The notes beneath the pieces were generated by a model. The model worked only from the letters and a program-made list of their open reading frames with translations. It made no database searches and was not told the DNA's origin. From CAVQNQ01 sp963714205 (GTDB lineage Bacteria; Acidobacteriota; Terriglobia; Bryobacterales; Bryobacteraceae): 64,000 nucleotides of DNA. Positions 1 through 9,101 of the stretch are shown here, piece after piece (position 1 is the first letter of the stretch; each line of letters begins with the position of its first letter). The stretch lies in the NCBI GenBank assembly GCA_963714205.1, contig CAVQNQ010000002.1, positions 1,240,001-1,304,000 on the forward strand, read 5' to 3'. The position numbers and the translations under genes were made by a program.

Positions 1-892
1 GCTTGTCCGTGATGCCGCGCTCGCGGAAGAAAAGCCAGCCGAAGAAGACGGACAGCACGATGCCCGCCCGCTTGATACTGATTGCAATGACGACATCTAT
101 ATAGCGATACGACGCGAATTGCAGCAACATAGCGAGTGCGTCCAGGACGCCCGCCGTTGCGATCCACGCGATGTTGTTGCGAAGCGCCGCCCTGAAATCT
201 TCATGTCTCACCAGCGAAAAAATCCAAAAGACCGCCGACATCCCTAAGCCATAGACCAAGGCCTGAGTGTAGATGTCTGTCATCAATACCAGTTTCTTTT
301 CGAGCGGGCTGGTGATCGCGAAGATCAACGTCACCATCAGCATGTAGCGGCAGCCCTTTTCTCGCAAAATGGCCTTGGCGGGAGCCGTCCAGCCCAATGC
401 GAACAGCCGGCGGTGCATCAGCAACGACCCGGCCACGACCAGGATCACCCCCAGCAGCTTGGCCTGCGGCGGCAACTCGCCCAATACTAGGAAGCCCGTC
501 GGAATGAGAAGGAGGGACGTGAAGGCCAGAAAAGGGACGCACAGCGACATCGGAGAGACCTGCAGGGCCCGGAAAAAGAGAAAAGTGGCAACCGAAAGCA
601 AAGCGACATTGATTGTCTGGTAGACCAGATACGTCGCCGGGGCGGACAGCGCTATACCGGCAATTCCAAACAGACTGCCTCCGTCGCGCACCACCAGGGC
701 TGTGCCCGTCGATATCTTAACCGCCAGCGCCATTGCAAAAACCAGAGAATCGAAAACATGGCAACAACAGGTTGTGGCCATCAGTGGGCGGTCTGAGACC
801 GCCTTCTTGCGGGCCACTTCCATGAAGACGGTCATCGTGGACATGGTGCCGGCGATTAGCAGACCGAAGGGGGACAGCGTTAACCGTGACAT
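1..892 (-). CDS. EamA/DMT-family permease (3' end outside window)
   Basis: Reading leftwards from the ATG at 892 gives an uninterrupted hydrophobic protein of about 297 residues that runs off the window edge without a stop. It begins MSRLTLSPFGLLIAG and has roughly nine to ten membrane segments in two similar halves, as expected of drug/metabolite transporters of the inner membrane. Near the start are the residues MTVFMEVARKKA, and the second half ends RAGIVLSVFFGWLFFRERG, the typical penultimate-helix motif followed by a charged glycine turn. The substrate cannot be read from sequence. It lies downstream of, and on the same strand as, the TonB-type receptor, separated by a strong hairpin, so it is probably a separate transcription unit. 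Confidence 0.8.
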   Translation of the reverse strand, partial: MSRLTLSPFGLLIAGTMSTMTVFMEVARKKAVSDRPLMATTCCCHVFDSLVFAMALAVKISTGTALVVRDGGSLFGIAGIALSAPATYLVYQTINVALLSVATFLFFRALQVSPMSLCVPFLAFTSLLLIPTGFLVLGELPPQAKLLGVILVVAGSLLMHRRLFALGWTAPAKAILREKGCRYMLMVTLIFAITSPLEKKLVLMTDIYTQALVYGLGMSAVFWIFSLVRHEDFRAALRNNIAWIATAGVLDALAMLLQFASYRYIDVVIAISIKRAGIVLSVFFGWLFFRERGITDK

Positions 893-959
893 AGCCTTTA
901 CCCCCGTTCAGCCGCCATACTCGGGCGGCGTCTTTGAAATTATGGTCACTTTACAGAAT

Positions 960-993
960 GGCGGCGCCGCGACGGGGTTGCCGCGGCGCCGCC
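960..993 (-). terminator. Strong GC hairpin between receptor and permease genes
   Basis: Two 12-base arms (960-971 and 982-993) are perfectly complementary around a 10-base loop. It lies about 95 bases beyond the receptor stop and 68 bases before the permease start, both read leftwards. No T-run follows, so it may be a transcription barrier or mRNA-stabilising hairpin rather than a classical intrinsic terminator. Confidence 0.5.
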
Positions 994-1086
994 GCCATTC
1001 GTGCGAAGGAAAAGAAGAACGCGGTGAATGCGCGGGCCGAACCTCCGATACGACAAGCCGGCCGGCCCGGGCACTCACACAAGCGG

Positions 1087-4000
1087 TCAGAATACAAACC
1101 GCGCTACCACCTGGCCGGTTCGCCCCTGGGTGCCCGAGGTTGCATTCATGAACCCGAAGCCCGACTGCGGAACGCCCGCGGCACTCACCACTTGCGTCTG
1201 CAAGGGGTTGGTGGCGGACGCGCTGGGGACCACTATGCGATTGAGCACGTTGAAAAACTCTCCACGGATCTCGAGACTCATCTTTTCCCGAATCGGGAAG
1301 ATCCTGCCCAGGGCCCCGGTTTCATTGGGCATGCGCCGGGCGCGGAAATCGCTGTAGTAGGGGGCTGCGGTACCCCACTGCCCAGGCGCCGGATCGGACC
1401 AGGCCGCTGGGTTGTACAAGAAGACCTTGTTGGGATCGACGTTGCTGTTAGGGTTTTGCGTGTACAGCGGTACGCCGGGCACCCGGTTGAACAAGGTGCT
1501 GCGGAACAGGTCCGTGCTGAGATTATTCTGCGCCGCGGGAGTCGCAATCAGGGCTCCGTTTTGGTACTGCTCGACTCCGGAAAGAGTCCAGCCGCCGACC
1601 ACCGCGCGCACAATGTGGTTCGAAGTCACTTTGGGGATAACGTAGTTGAACGAAATCGCCAAAACCTGTGGCAGGTCGGAAGCCGAGAGCGCCTTCAGGT
1701 TCGCGCGGTTGAATTGGTCGTTGACCACCCCGCCGCCATTGTAGTTCTCCGCTTCCACATCCATCGTCTTCGACTTCGTGTACGACACCGTGAAGGCGAG
1801 ACCATACGACGTCCGCTTCGTGAACTTCGCCTGCAAAGCGTCGTACCAGGTGTCGCCCAAGGGCGCCCATTCCTCCACCAGGCTGCCGAACTGCGGGTAT
1901 GGCCGCAGGGACTGGGCCACGGTCAACGTCATCGGGAATCCCGCATATGGCGGTGTGTTGAATCCCCGCGAAGCCGCCAGCGCCGAATTCAGCGGAGACT
2001 GCAACACCGCAAGGTCGGCGGAGCTGTTAATATTCAGGCCGGCTTGGGCGATCCGCTGCGGAGTCAGCGCATTCAGGTCCCAGTAACTATCCGAACGGAG
2101 CCACACGCCATGGTTGCCTACATACGCGGCTTCCACGGCCATGTTCGCGGTGAGTTCGCGCTGCAGGGCGATGTTCCACTGGTTAATCCTCGACGGACGG
2201 CCCGCGTTGCGGTCCATATAGGTCGGGGGGTTGTTGATCTGGCCCGCTGTCGGCCGTATTCCCGGGCTCATGCTGACCGAAAAAATGTCCGCCGTGGTAT
2301 ACGGCAAGCCTTGACCCAAAATCGCCGTGGGCTCCCCGAAGGATGTCGAACTGAAGGTGAGGGGATTCCAGCCCACACCAACCGGCGTGGGACCGGCGCC
2401 ATCCGGCGTGGGACCGTACGAGATACCCCAGCCCGCACGCACCACCATCTTGGGAGCGAACTGGTAAGCGATGCCCAATCGCGGGCCGATCGCATACGGA
2501 TAAACCGTCGTGAATTGGCAGTCGCATTTGCCCGCGCCATAACCTTCGTAAATCGTCGCGCCGAGCAGATTCCCGGCGCTCGGGTTCGCTATGGATGGCG
2601 CGAACATGCTGCTCCGGTGAAACACCTCCTCCGGCGCCGTCTGGCGGTCCCACCGGATGCCATAGTCGATCGTCAGTTTCCGGGTGGCCTTCCAGGTGTC
2701 CTGCAGGTATAACGACGTAGAGGTCTTGCGGTAATCCGGATCCTGCGTAGGGGGAACGGTGGCGCTGTCCACCAGGCCCAGAAGATAACTGGCGTACGGG
2801 AGTCCGATAGTGTTGCCCCCCACGGTCGTAGACTGGAGGTACGGAAGAGCCGTCTCGTTGCCGCTGAAACTGTAAGTGGGAGCGGCAATGGCGTTCTTAT
2901 TGATCGTCGTGTCCAATCTCCACTGCAGACCGACCTTATAGGTATGGTTGCCGCGGACGTTGGTCGCGCTCAGGTTCGCCGTAGGTTTGTCGGCAAGGTT
3001 GACAACGGGAGCGCCCACCCCAATGCCGTACTGCGTGTAGAACCCGCCCACGGTCGCATTCCCAATGCCGGAGGAACTGGTGGTTCCCGTGAGGGTGTTT
3101 AGCACCGGCATGCCCGTGGTATAGCTGCCGAGGAGGCCGATCGAGGATGGATTGAAGGCCAGGGAGGCCGGCAGATAATTGTCGTCGTGATCGCCGCGCA
3201 CAAAGCCAAGCCCGAGGTGGACTATCCAGGTGGGAGTAGGCGTGTAGTCATAGTGAAGCTCATAGGTGTCGGCGAAAATCTTCCGATTGCGCTGCGAAGT
3301 GATTGGCGCCGGCAGGCCATCGGCCCGGGCGTTTGCGTAGTACAGATAATTCGCCGCATAGAAACTAAGCTTCGACTTATCGCTGATGTTCTGGTCGATC
3401 TTGATGCTGGGGATGTGCCGTCTCTCCAAGGACGAATAGACTTGGTTCCAATTGTTCACTAAATTGGAATTCGTGGGAACGGGCATCCAGTTGTTCTGAA
3501 TTGTCAGCGCGACCGCATTGAGCCGGCTGACCGGGATGACGTTATTCGGGAAGGGCGAGCGCGTCAACTGGCCATTCACGGTTTGCTCGGTGGCCGGATC
3601 GAAGATCATGTTCTCCAGGATGGCTCCCCCGGCGACGTTGGTGCCCAGCGTCTTTTGCACCAGTGCCTGGCTGAAATCCCCGGTTCTCATTCCCGCGGTC
3701 GGCATGGTGTAGTAGTCGTTTGTCCCGGTTAAATTCCGCTCCAGCTCGAGGTTGGCATAGAAGAAAGTCTTGTTGCGGCCGTTGTACACCTTGGGTATGA
3801 CTACCGGGCCGCCTATGGCGCCGCCATAGTTCTTCATTTTCGACGCGGGATCGAGGTGATGGTCCCCGTTGCGAATGGTGTAAGCTTGGCCCGCATTGAG
3901 ATCTTCGTTGCGAACGAAGGTGAACGCGACGCCGTGGAGTCCGTTGGTGCCCGATTTGGTCGTGAAGTTGAAGAGCCCGTCGGCGATCTGACCGAATTCG

Positions 4001-4701
4001 GCCGAGTAGTTGCTGGTCTGCAGCGTGAATTCCTGCAGAGCCTCCACCGCCGGTTGCTGTTCCAGCGTGTGTGACGGATCCTCGTTCGCATTGGTAATGT
4101 CCTGGCCGTCCAGCAGAACTCTGTATCCTGTGGCTGGTCCGCCATTGACCTTAATATTGGCCGAACCGGCGGCGCTGTTGGTGGCGCCGACTACTCCCGG
4201 CATGATCTCGGAAAAGCCGAGAGGCGTGCGCAAGTTCGTCGTAATGTTGGGCAACACGTCGACGCGATCCGTGCTCAGGTTGATGTTCAGCTCCGCATCC
4301 TCGGTTCTCAGCAATGGCGCGTCGGCGTTGACGGTGACGGATTCCGTGTTTGCGCCGAGTTTCATCACGACGTCGACGCGCAAGACCTGGACGACCTGAA
4401 CCGTGATGCCGTGCTGGATGTACTTCTCGAATCCAGCCGCCGATACAGTCAAATCGTAACTCCCCGCCGGCAGCGAGACGAGCGAATAATTGCCGGTATC
4501 CGTAGCGACGGTATCGTACTCCGCTCCCGTCGCCAGGTTCTTGGCGTGCAGAGCTGCATGGGGGACAACTGCGCCGGTCGGATCCGTAACCGTCCCGGTG
4601 ATGGTCCCGCGGTCGGTTTGGGCGAACGCGACGACCAGCGTCAACAAAAGCAAAAACAGCAAACGTATTAGCGAGCCACCGCGTGCAAGGTGGTAACGCA
4701 T
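1087..4701 (-). CDS. TonB-dependent receptor with carboxypeptidase-regulatory domain (Oar-like)
   Basis: Outer-membrane receptor of 1204 residues. Residues 1-28 are a Sec signal peptide ending AFAQ. Residues about 32-115 form a CnaB/carboxypeptidase-regulatory-like fold (GTITGTVTDPTGAVVPHA), followed by a plug-like region and a long beta-barrel ending in ARFVF; a terminal Phe is the usual beta-barrel assembly signal. This domain layout is typical of the large Oar-like receptors of Acidobacteria, which are presumed to bind glycans or peptides. Start chosen at the ATG preceded by AAGGAGGT. Its promoter carries LacI-type operators and the neighbours encode a LacI regulator, a rhamnosidase and a pectinase, so it probably imports pectin-derived oligosaccharides (inference). 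Confidence 0.9.
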   Translation of the reverse strand: MRYHLARGGSLIRLLFLLLLTLVVAFAQTDRGTITGTVTDPTGAVVPHAALHAKNLATGAEYDTVATDTGNYSLVSLPAGSYDLTVSAAGFEKYIQHGITVQVVQVLRVDVVMKLGANTESVTVNADAPLLRTEDAELNINLSTDRVDVLPNITTNLRTPLGFSEIMPGVVGATNSAAGSANIKVNGGPATGYRVLLDGQDITNANEDPSHTLEQQPAVEALQEFTLQTSNYSAEFGQIADGLFNFTTKSGTNGLHGVAFTFVRNEDLNAGQAYTIRNGDHHLDPASKMKNYGGAIGGPVVIPKVYNGRNKTFFYANLELERNLTGTNDYYTMPTAGMRTGDFSQALVQKTLGTNVAGGAILENMIFDPATEQTVNGQLTRSPFPNNVIPVSRLNAVALTIQNNWMPVPTNSNLVNNWNQVYSSLERRHIPSIKIDQNISDKSKLSFYAANYLYYANARADGLPAPITSQRNRKIFADTYELHYDYTPTPTWIVHLGLGFVRGDHDDNYLPASLAFNPSSIGLLGSYTTGMPVLNTLTGTTSSSGIGNATVGGFYTQYGIGVGAPVVNLADKPTANLSATNVRGNHTYKVGLQWRLDTTINKNAIAAPTYSFSGNETALPYLQSTTVGGNTIGLPYASYLLGLVDSATVPPTQDPDYRKTSTSLYLQDTWKATRKLTIDYGIRWDRQTAPEEVFHRSSMFAPSIANPSAGNLLGATIYEGYGAGKCDCQFTTVYPYAIGPRLGIAYQFAPKMVVRAGWGISYGPTPDGAGPTPVGVGWNPLTFSSTSFGEPTAILGQGLPYTTADIFSVSMSPGIRPTAGQINNPPTYMDRNAGRPSRINQWNIALQRELTANMAVEAAYVGNHGVWLRSDSYWDLNALTPQRIAQAGLNINSSADLAVLQSPLNSALAASRGFNTPPYAGFPMTLTVAQSLRPYPQFGSLVEEWAPLGDTWYDALQAKFTKRTSYGLAFTVSYTKSKTMDVEAENYNGGGVVNDQFNRANLKALSASDLPQVLAISFNYVIPKVTSNHIVRAVVGGWTLSGVEQYQNGALIATPAAQNNLSTDLFRSTLFNRVPGVPLYTQNPNSNVDPNKVFLYNPAAWSDPAPGQWGTAAPYYSDFRARRMPNETGALGRIFPIREKMSLEIRGEFFNVLNRIVVPSASATNPLQTQVVSAAGVPQSGFGFMNATSGTQGRTGQVVARFVF

Positions 4702-4846
4702 GAGATAACCTCCTTGTTTTCAAGCCATACAACTGAAACCTATGCTGCGTCCATCCTCAGAACGGCAACCCGTCCCTGAACGAACTCAACACATAGAGCC
4801 CTTGTTGGCGCCGATATCTGATAGGCGCCAAACCCCAACGAAGCAT

Positions 4847-4858
4847 GGAATCGTTTCC
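4847..4858. promoter_or_regulatory. Candidate LacI-family operator 2
   Basis: GGAATCGTTTCC is symmetric at 10 of 12 positions around a central CG, the hallmark of LacI-family operators. It lies just downstream of the -10 box, where a bound repressor would block initiation. Confidence 0.5.
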
Positions 4859-4865
4859 GCAAGAG

Positions 4866-4894
4866 AGATTAACATCCGGTTTCAAAGCTGTCAA
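4866..4894 (-). promoter_or_regulatory. Sigma-70-like promoter of the receptor gene
   Basis: On the minus strand TTGACA (4894-4889) is followed after exactly 17 bases by TAATCT (4871-4866). It lies about 165 bases upstream of the receptor ATG. The perfect -35 box and ideal spacing make it credible; the -10 box matches the consensus only in part. Confidence 0.6.
4873..4884. promoter_or_regulatory. Candidate LacI-family operator 1
   Basis: TGAAACCGGATG (minus strand) sits in the spacer between the -35 and -10 boxes. It resembles the GAAACCGGTTTC-type sites bound by LacI/GalR proteins, with a good left half and a weak right half. The divergent LacI gene starts 243 bases away. Confidence 0.45.
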
Positions 4895-5126
4895 CGAAAA
4901 AAATGGAGGCGTAAGGTGAAGAGTTTACCCGAGCCTTCACTGGCAGCCGCGAGGCTGAAACTCCCGGCATGTACACTTCGCGTGGGTGGTCTTGCTGGTT
5001 GGAAAACGATATACTATTCGGGGCGTTACAGGGGCCGCGGGAACGTTACCGCCCACGGAAAGTATCGCGGAAAAGGGAGCCTGGGAACTCCGGCTTCGAT
5101 CGTAAATTCACGGGGAGGCGGTTCGG

Positions 5127-6188
5127 GTGGCGTCGATTCGTGACGTGGCACGGGAAGCGAAGGTCTCGGTTACAACGGTGTCGCGAGTCCTGAATGACAG
5201 CGGCGCCGTGACGGACGTGACCCGGCGCCGGGTGGAGCGGGCCATCCGGCAACTCGCATACCGGCCCAATCCTTCGGCGCGGGCCCTCCGCAGCAACCGA
5301 ACAAACCTGATTGCGCTGATCATTCCCGAAATGGTCAACCCATACTTTTCCGCCATCGCACAGGGCGTGCAAGACGTCGCCAGGAGGGCGGGATTCCATC
5401 TCATCCTGTGCAATTCAGGCGGCGAGCAGTCCCTGGAACTGGACTACCTGGAGATGGTGCCACACAAGCATGTGGATGGTTGCATCATCACGCCGCCGGG
5501 CCCCAACTCGAACCCGGCCGCAGACAGCAGGTTGCTACAACTGGGCCGGCTGGGGTATCCATTCGTCTCACTGGGCAGGCAGCTCGACACTCCGGAATTA
5601 TGCTTCGATTTCATAACCACGGATACTGCCGTCGGCACGCAAGAGGCAATGCGCCACCTGCTCGAAAACGGCCACACCAGGATTGCGTACTTTGGCGGTC
5701 CGGAAAACGTCGCGTCCACCCGTCTCCAGGGGTACCGCGGCGCCCTTTCAGCCCGCGGGCTGGTCGTGCAGCGGGAACTTATCTTCAGCACCGATCTGAC
5801 TCTCGAGGCCGGGTATCGTCTGGGGGAGCTGATTTTGAGATGCCCCGATCCGCCCACCGCGATTCTGGCGGTCAATGACATGGTGGCGATCGGCGCTGTT
5901 CTGGCCCTCCAGGAACACGGCGTTCGCATCCCGGAACAGGTGAGCGTCGTCGGCTTTGACGATATTCCGCTGGCTTCGATTATCAGGCCGAATCTAACGA
6001 CCGTGGCGCAGCCGAAATACGATTTGGGGCGGCTAGCCGCCGAGCGGCTTGTATTTCGTCTGCAGGGCGGTATCGGCAAGTTCGAAACCATCTCTCTCTC
6101 TGCTCACCTGATCGTGCGCGAGTCGACCCGAAGCATTTTCGGCGATTCCCGCCACTTGGTCGCAGATCGACGCCCGTGCACGCCGTAG
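5127..6188 (+). CDS. LacI-family transcriptional regulator
   Basis: A 353-residue regulator. Residues 2-50 are a classic LacI helix-turn-helix and hinge: ASIRDVAREAKVSVTTVSRV, then RPNPSARALRSNRT. Residues about 60-330 form the periplasmic-binding-protein-like ligand domain, with AILAVNDMVAIGA and VSVVGFDDIPLAS as typical core motifs. The start is a GTG at 5127 preceded by GGGGAGG (5112-5118), and it reads directly into the conserved SIRDVA. It is divergent from the receptor and convergent with the rhamnosidase, so it most likely represses the pectin or rhamnogalacturonan locus until a sugar ligand binds; the inducer is unknown. The 3' end is overlapped antisense by the frameshifted tail of the rhamnosidase. 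Confidence 0.93.
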   Translation: MASIRDVAREAKVSVTTVSRVLNDSGAVTDVTRRRVERAIRQLAYRPNPSARALRSNRTNLIALIIPEMVNPYFSAIAQGVQDVARRAGFHLILCNSGGEQSLELDYLEMVPHKHVDGCIITPPGPNSNPAADSRLLQLGRLGYPFVSLGRQLDTPELCFDFITTDTAVGTQEAMRHLLENGHTRIAYFGGPENVASTRLQGYRGALSARGLVVQRELIFSTDLTLEAGYRLGELILRCPDPPTAILAVNDMVAIGAVLALQEHGVRIPEQVSVVGFDDIPLASIIRPNLTTVAQPKYDLGRLAAERLVFRLQGGIGKFETISLSAHLIVRESTRSIFGDSRHLVADRRPCTP

Positions 6189-9011
6189 AAAAGACAGGCG
6201 ACGGTTTTTGGAAGCGCCCAACCGCCGCCTTCTCTTTTCGAACCGCTGGTTCAGTGCGCCACCAGGCGAACCGGGCCCAGCAAGCCCAAAACCGGCGGCG
6301 TACGCGGGCCGCGGCCCCCCCCGCCGCCCGCCGCTCCGTAGAATATGCGCTTCGGTTACCGTTCCCGGAGCGCGCTGGCCGCGGCCCCCGCGGCCGCCTG
6401 CAGCAGGAGCGCCGGAGGCGACTGCCGGAGGCGGGCCGCCGCGCGCGCCTCCATTCGTGCGCACCTCGACTTCAAGATCGTTGGATCCCTGCCGAACGCT
6501 ATCGGTGACTTCCCAACGGTAAGGCTGCCAGGCACGCGCCCCCAAGTCCTTGCCGTTCAGCTTCACGCGCGCGTAGTCCCGCACATCGCCGATTTCCAGG
6601 AAGATGCGCTGGCCGCCGGGCGCCGCGGAAACCGTGAATTGTTTGCGATACGAGGCCGGACCGGCCGGAGACTGCATCCCCAGGTCCTCCCAGGACTTCA
6701 GAGGCGCGGTCACCTGTTGGCCGTTCAGAACCAGCGTCCAGTCGCCGCCCAGTTCCGCAACCGGAGTGCCCGAAGCGAAAGATGGCTCCGGAGCGGCGGC
6801 CCCGCCGGGCAACGGCCCCACCACGACGACCAGCGTCTGATAAGGTCCGAGCACCAGCGGAAAGCGCACCGAACCGCCCTCGGAAGTCGCGCTGCAAATC
6901 GGATGAATTTCGCCGCTAACCAGGTCCCAGCTTTGTGCCTGGCCCCGGCCGGCGATAGTCGCCATGCGCGATTCAGGCCTGTCGCTCTCGTTAAAGAACA
7001 AGTACATATCGGCATCGCGCCAGCTCCGATGCGTATACGTCAGTCTGGGGAAGGCGGAGTCCACTTTAACATCCGGCTTGGGAAGCGCCGCGAGCACGCG
7101 CGGCGTGATGTCGCCGGAAGGCTCGATCAGCGTGGCAAAGCTCAGGTCGGGCGTTTCCTGGGCATCCCGGAACGTCTTGTCCACCACGAGCGTGGGCGTC
7201 TTGCCCACGAAAATGACCTTGCCGCCAGCCTTCACGAAGGCCTGCAAGCGCTCCAGCCCACTTCGCGTAATCACGGTCGAGGATGGAATCACGATGGCGC
7301 GATAAACCTGGCCGCTGAGGTTCTTGAAGCCGCCATCCTCGATCTTGGCCACCGAGCTGAGCGATTGCTCGTCGAAGTAGTCCCAATCAACCTGGTTTTC
7401 GAATAACTGCCATCCCAGCTTGGTTGTGCTGCGGTCGGCCTCTTCGTCCCCCATCCACATGCTGTTGGCGGGATGGTAGAGACCCACCTGGGCGGCCGGG
7501 CGGCCGATAGCCATCAGGTAGCCGGCCCGATTGGTATACCAGGCCAGCATGGGGGCTTGCGGCGGCACGTCGGTTTCTGCCGCGGCCCCATCGCCGCCGA
7601 AGCCTCCCCGGACCGGAAGCCCGATTTGCAGCGCGCTAACTCCCCTCACCAGTTGAAAATCCAACTGGTACTTGCCATCGATACCGAGCCCGCCGGCCGA
7701 CTCCGTCCAAACCTTGGGCCTGCCGAAGAGGTGGGCAGCCGAGGAAGCCAGCTTGGGGAAGTTGTTGTTGATGTTCCAGGTTCCGTCGGGCCGGTGAACC
7801 GCGCCCGGCACAAGCTGGCTCAGGTTATCGATGCCCGGCACCTCCACATAGCGGTTATCGCGAAAATAGTCGCCCTCGCTGCGAACCAGCGCCAGCATGG
7901 TCTCCTCGTGATTCAGGTGGACCAGGTACTCGATGTTGTACTTGGCGCACCATTCGGCTTGCGTTCCAAAGAAAGAGCTGCGGAAAATGCCGCTCCAGAC
8001 GTCGTAATAGTCGGCCTTGGCGCGCTGCGCTTCATCGGTCATTTTGCCGGTGAAAAACATGGGGATGTACGGCCGCAGATCGTAGCCCTTCTGCCGCTGA
8101 AACTCTTCCAGCAGCTTGGGGGTCCAGGGGTAGCCGGAGATGGAATAATCCGGTTCGTCGCCGAAGAAGCCCAGGATGGTCTTGCCGAATTCGTCGCCGA
8201 TAGCCTGCCGGTAAGTCTCATGCGTGATCTTCAGGAAGGCGCGGGTGGCATCCGCATCCAGGTAGTCGATAAGCGTGTAATACCCGTCTTTGGCGCGCGT
8301 GCCGTCCTCGCGGCTAAAATTGCGAGTCGGAGAGCTCACGTAGACGTGCCGCACGAAAACCACCTCCCACTGCACCCGGGGCTCGTTCGGGGTCGTGCCC
8401 TCGTAGGGAACGATCCACTTGAGTTGGCCGTCGCTGGGCATCTGGATCGGCACGACGCCCTGTGCTTGCCCGTCGGGCGATTCTTTCAAGGCAAATAAGC
8501 CGAGCGTGTCCGGCGGCAACGGCATGGTGAGCGTCTGGCCGGGCGCGACATGCACGTGGATATCGGCCACGATGCCCTGCATACCCAGTTGCGGGTATTC
8601 TTTGCGGATCTTGCCGCCGGCAAACCCGCTGGGGTAATCGGACTCATCCTGAAGCCAGATCTTCATCCCCCGCTTGGCCGCTTCCCGAACCACGAACCTC
8701 ATCTGCTCCATGTGCTCCGGCGAGAGATAGTTCGGTTCGCCGCGTCCCGGCGATACGTTCATCACGAAGACGCCATTGGCTGACAGCCGGTCGAGATCAT
8801 GGACGATTCTGGACCTGCGTTCGGCGGCATCCGGGCCGTTCCAACTGATGAACGGCTGGATGACGCCGTATTCGTGCGGCGGCGCTTTGAAGTTGGCGGC
8901 CACCTCGCTCAACGAAGGAACTACAATCTGCTGCCATGGCCTCTGCGCCGGCAGCGCCAATGAGAAAAGAAAAAGAACCAGGGTTCCGGTAGGAATTCGC
9001 ATATCAGTCAC
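6033..9011 (-). CDS. GH106-like alpha-L-rhamnosidase, frameshifted near its C terminus
   Basis: Secreted glycosidase. Residues 1-22 are a Sec signal peptide. The body contains GVIQPFISWNGPDAAERR, QDESDYPSGFAGG, FFGDEPDYSISGYPW and GRPKVWTESAGGLG, followed by a C-terminal beta-sandwich; this matches the large GH106-type enzymes that remove L-rhamnose from pectic side chains. The open frame reads on to 6033 with an implausible Arg-rich tail overlapping the LacI gene. Shifting frame at the C8 tract 6315-6322 (G8 in the coding sense) restores the usual family ending GLLGPVRLVAH and a stop at 6251. The natural gene is therefore probably 6251-9011, with a one-step homopolymer slip or sequencing error. 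Confidence 0.85.
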   Translation of the reverse strand: MTDMRIPTGTLVLFLFSLALPAQRPWQQIVVPSLSEVAANFKAPPHEYGVIQPFISWNGPDAAERRSRIVHDLDRLSANGVFVMNVSPGRGEPNYLSPEHMEQMRFVVREAAKRGMKIWLQDESDYPSGFAGGKIRKEYPQLGMQGIVADIHVHVAPGQTLTMPLPPDTLGLFALKESPDGQAQGVVPIQMPSDGQLKWIVPYEGTTPNEPRVQWEVVFVRHVYVSSPTRNFSREDGTRAKDGYYTLIDYLDADATRAFLKITHETYRQAIGDEFGKTILGFFGDEPDYSISGYPWTPKLLEEFQRQKGYDLRPYIPMFFTGKMTDEAQRAKADYYDVWSGIFRSSFFGTQAEWCAKYNIEYLVHLNHEETMLALVRSEGDYFRDNRYVEVPGIDNLSQLVPGAVHRPDGTWNINNNFPKLASSAAHLFGRPKVWTESAGGLGIDGKYQLDFQLVRGVSALQIGLPVRGGFGGDGAAAETDVPPQAPMLAWYTNRAGYLMAIGRPAAQVGLYHPANSMWMGDEEADRSTTKLGWQLFENQVDWDYFDEQSLSSVAKIEDGGFKNLSGQVYRAIVIPSSTVITRSGLERLQAFVKAGGKVIFVGKTPTLVVDKTFRDAQETPDLSFATLIEPSGDITPRVLAALPKPDVKVDSAFPRLTYTHRSWRDADMYLFFNESDRPESRMATIAGRGQAQSWDLVSGEIHPICSATSEGGSVRFPLVLGPYQTLVVVVGPLPGGAAAPEPSFASGTPVAELGGDWTLVLNGQQVTAPLKSWEDLGMQSPAGPASYRKQFTVSAAPGGQRIFLEIGDVRDYARVKLNGKDLGARAWQPYRWEVTDSVRQGSNDLEVEVRTNGGARGGPPPAVASGAPAAGGRGGRGQRAPGTVTEAHILRSGGRRGGPRPAYAAGFGLAGPGSPGGALNQRFEKRRRRLGASKNRRLSFLRRARASICDQVAGIAENASGRLAHDQVSRERDGFELADTALQTKYKPLGG

Positions 9012-9101
9012 CTTTGCACATATTACGGTTTACTGTCGAACGCTCTGCTGCCCGCTAAGCTGAGCTTGCCCGGACAGATCCGAAGTATTCATCACTCTGG
9101 C

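Noticed and set aside
934..2712. 592-codon plus-strand ORF
   Set aside because: It is antisense to the TonB-type receptor; its composition is Arg/His/Val-rich as expected of a GC-rich shadow frame and it has no domain.
7473..8498. 341-codon plus-strand ORF within the rhamnosidase
   Set aside because: Antisense shadow of the GH106-like gene; no recognisable motif or ribosome site.
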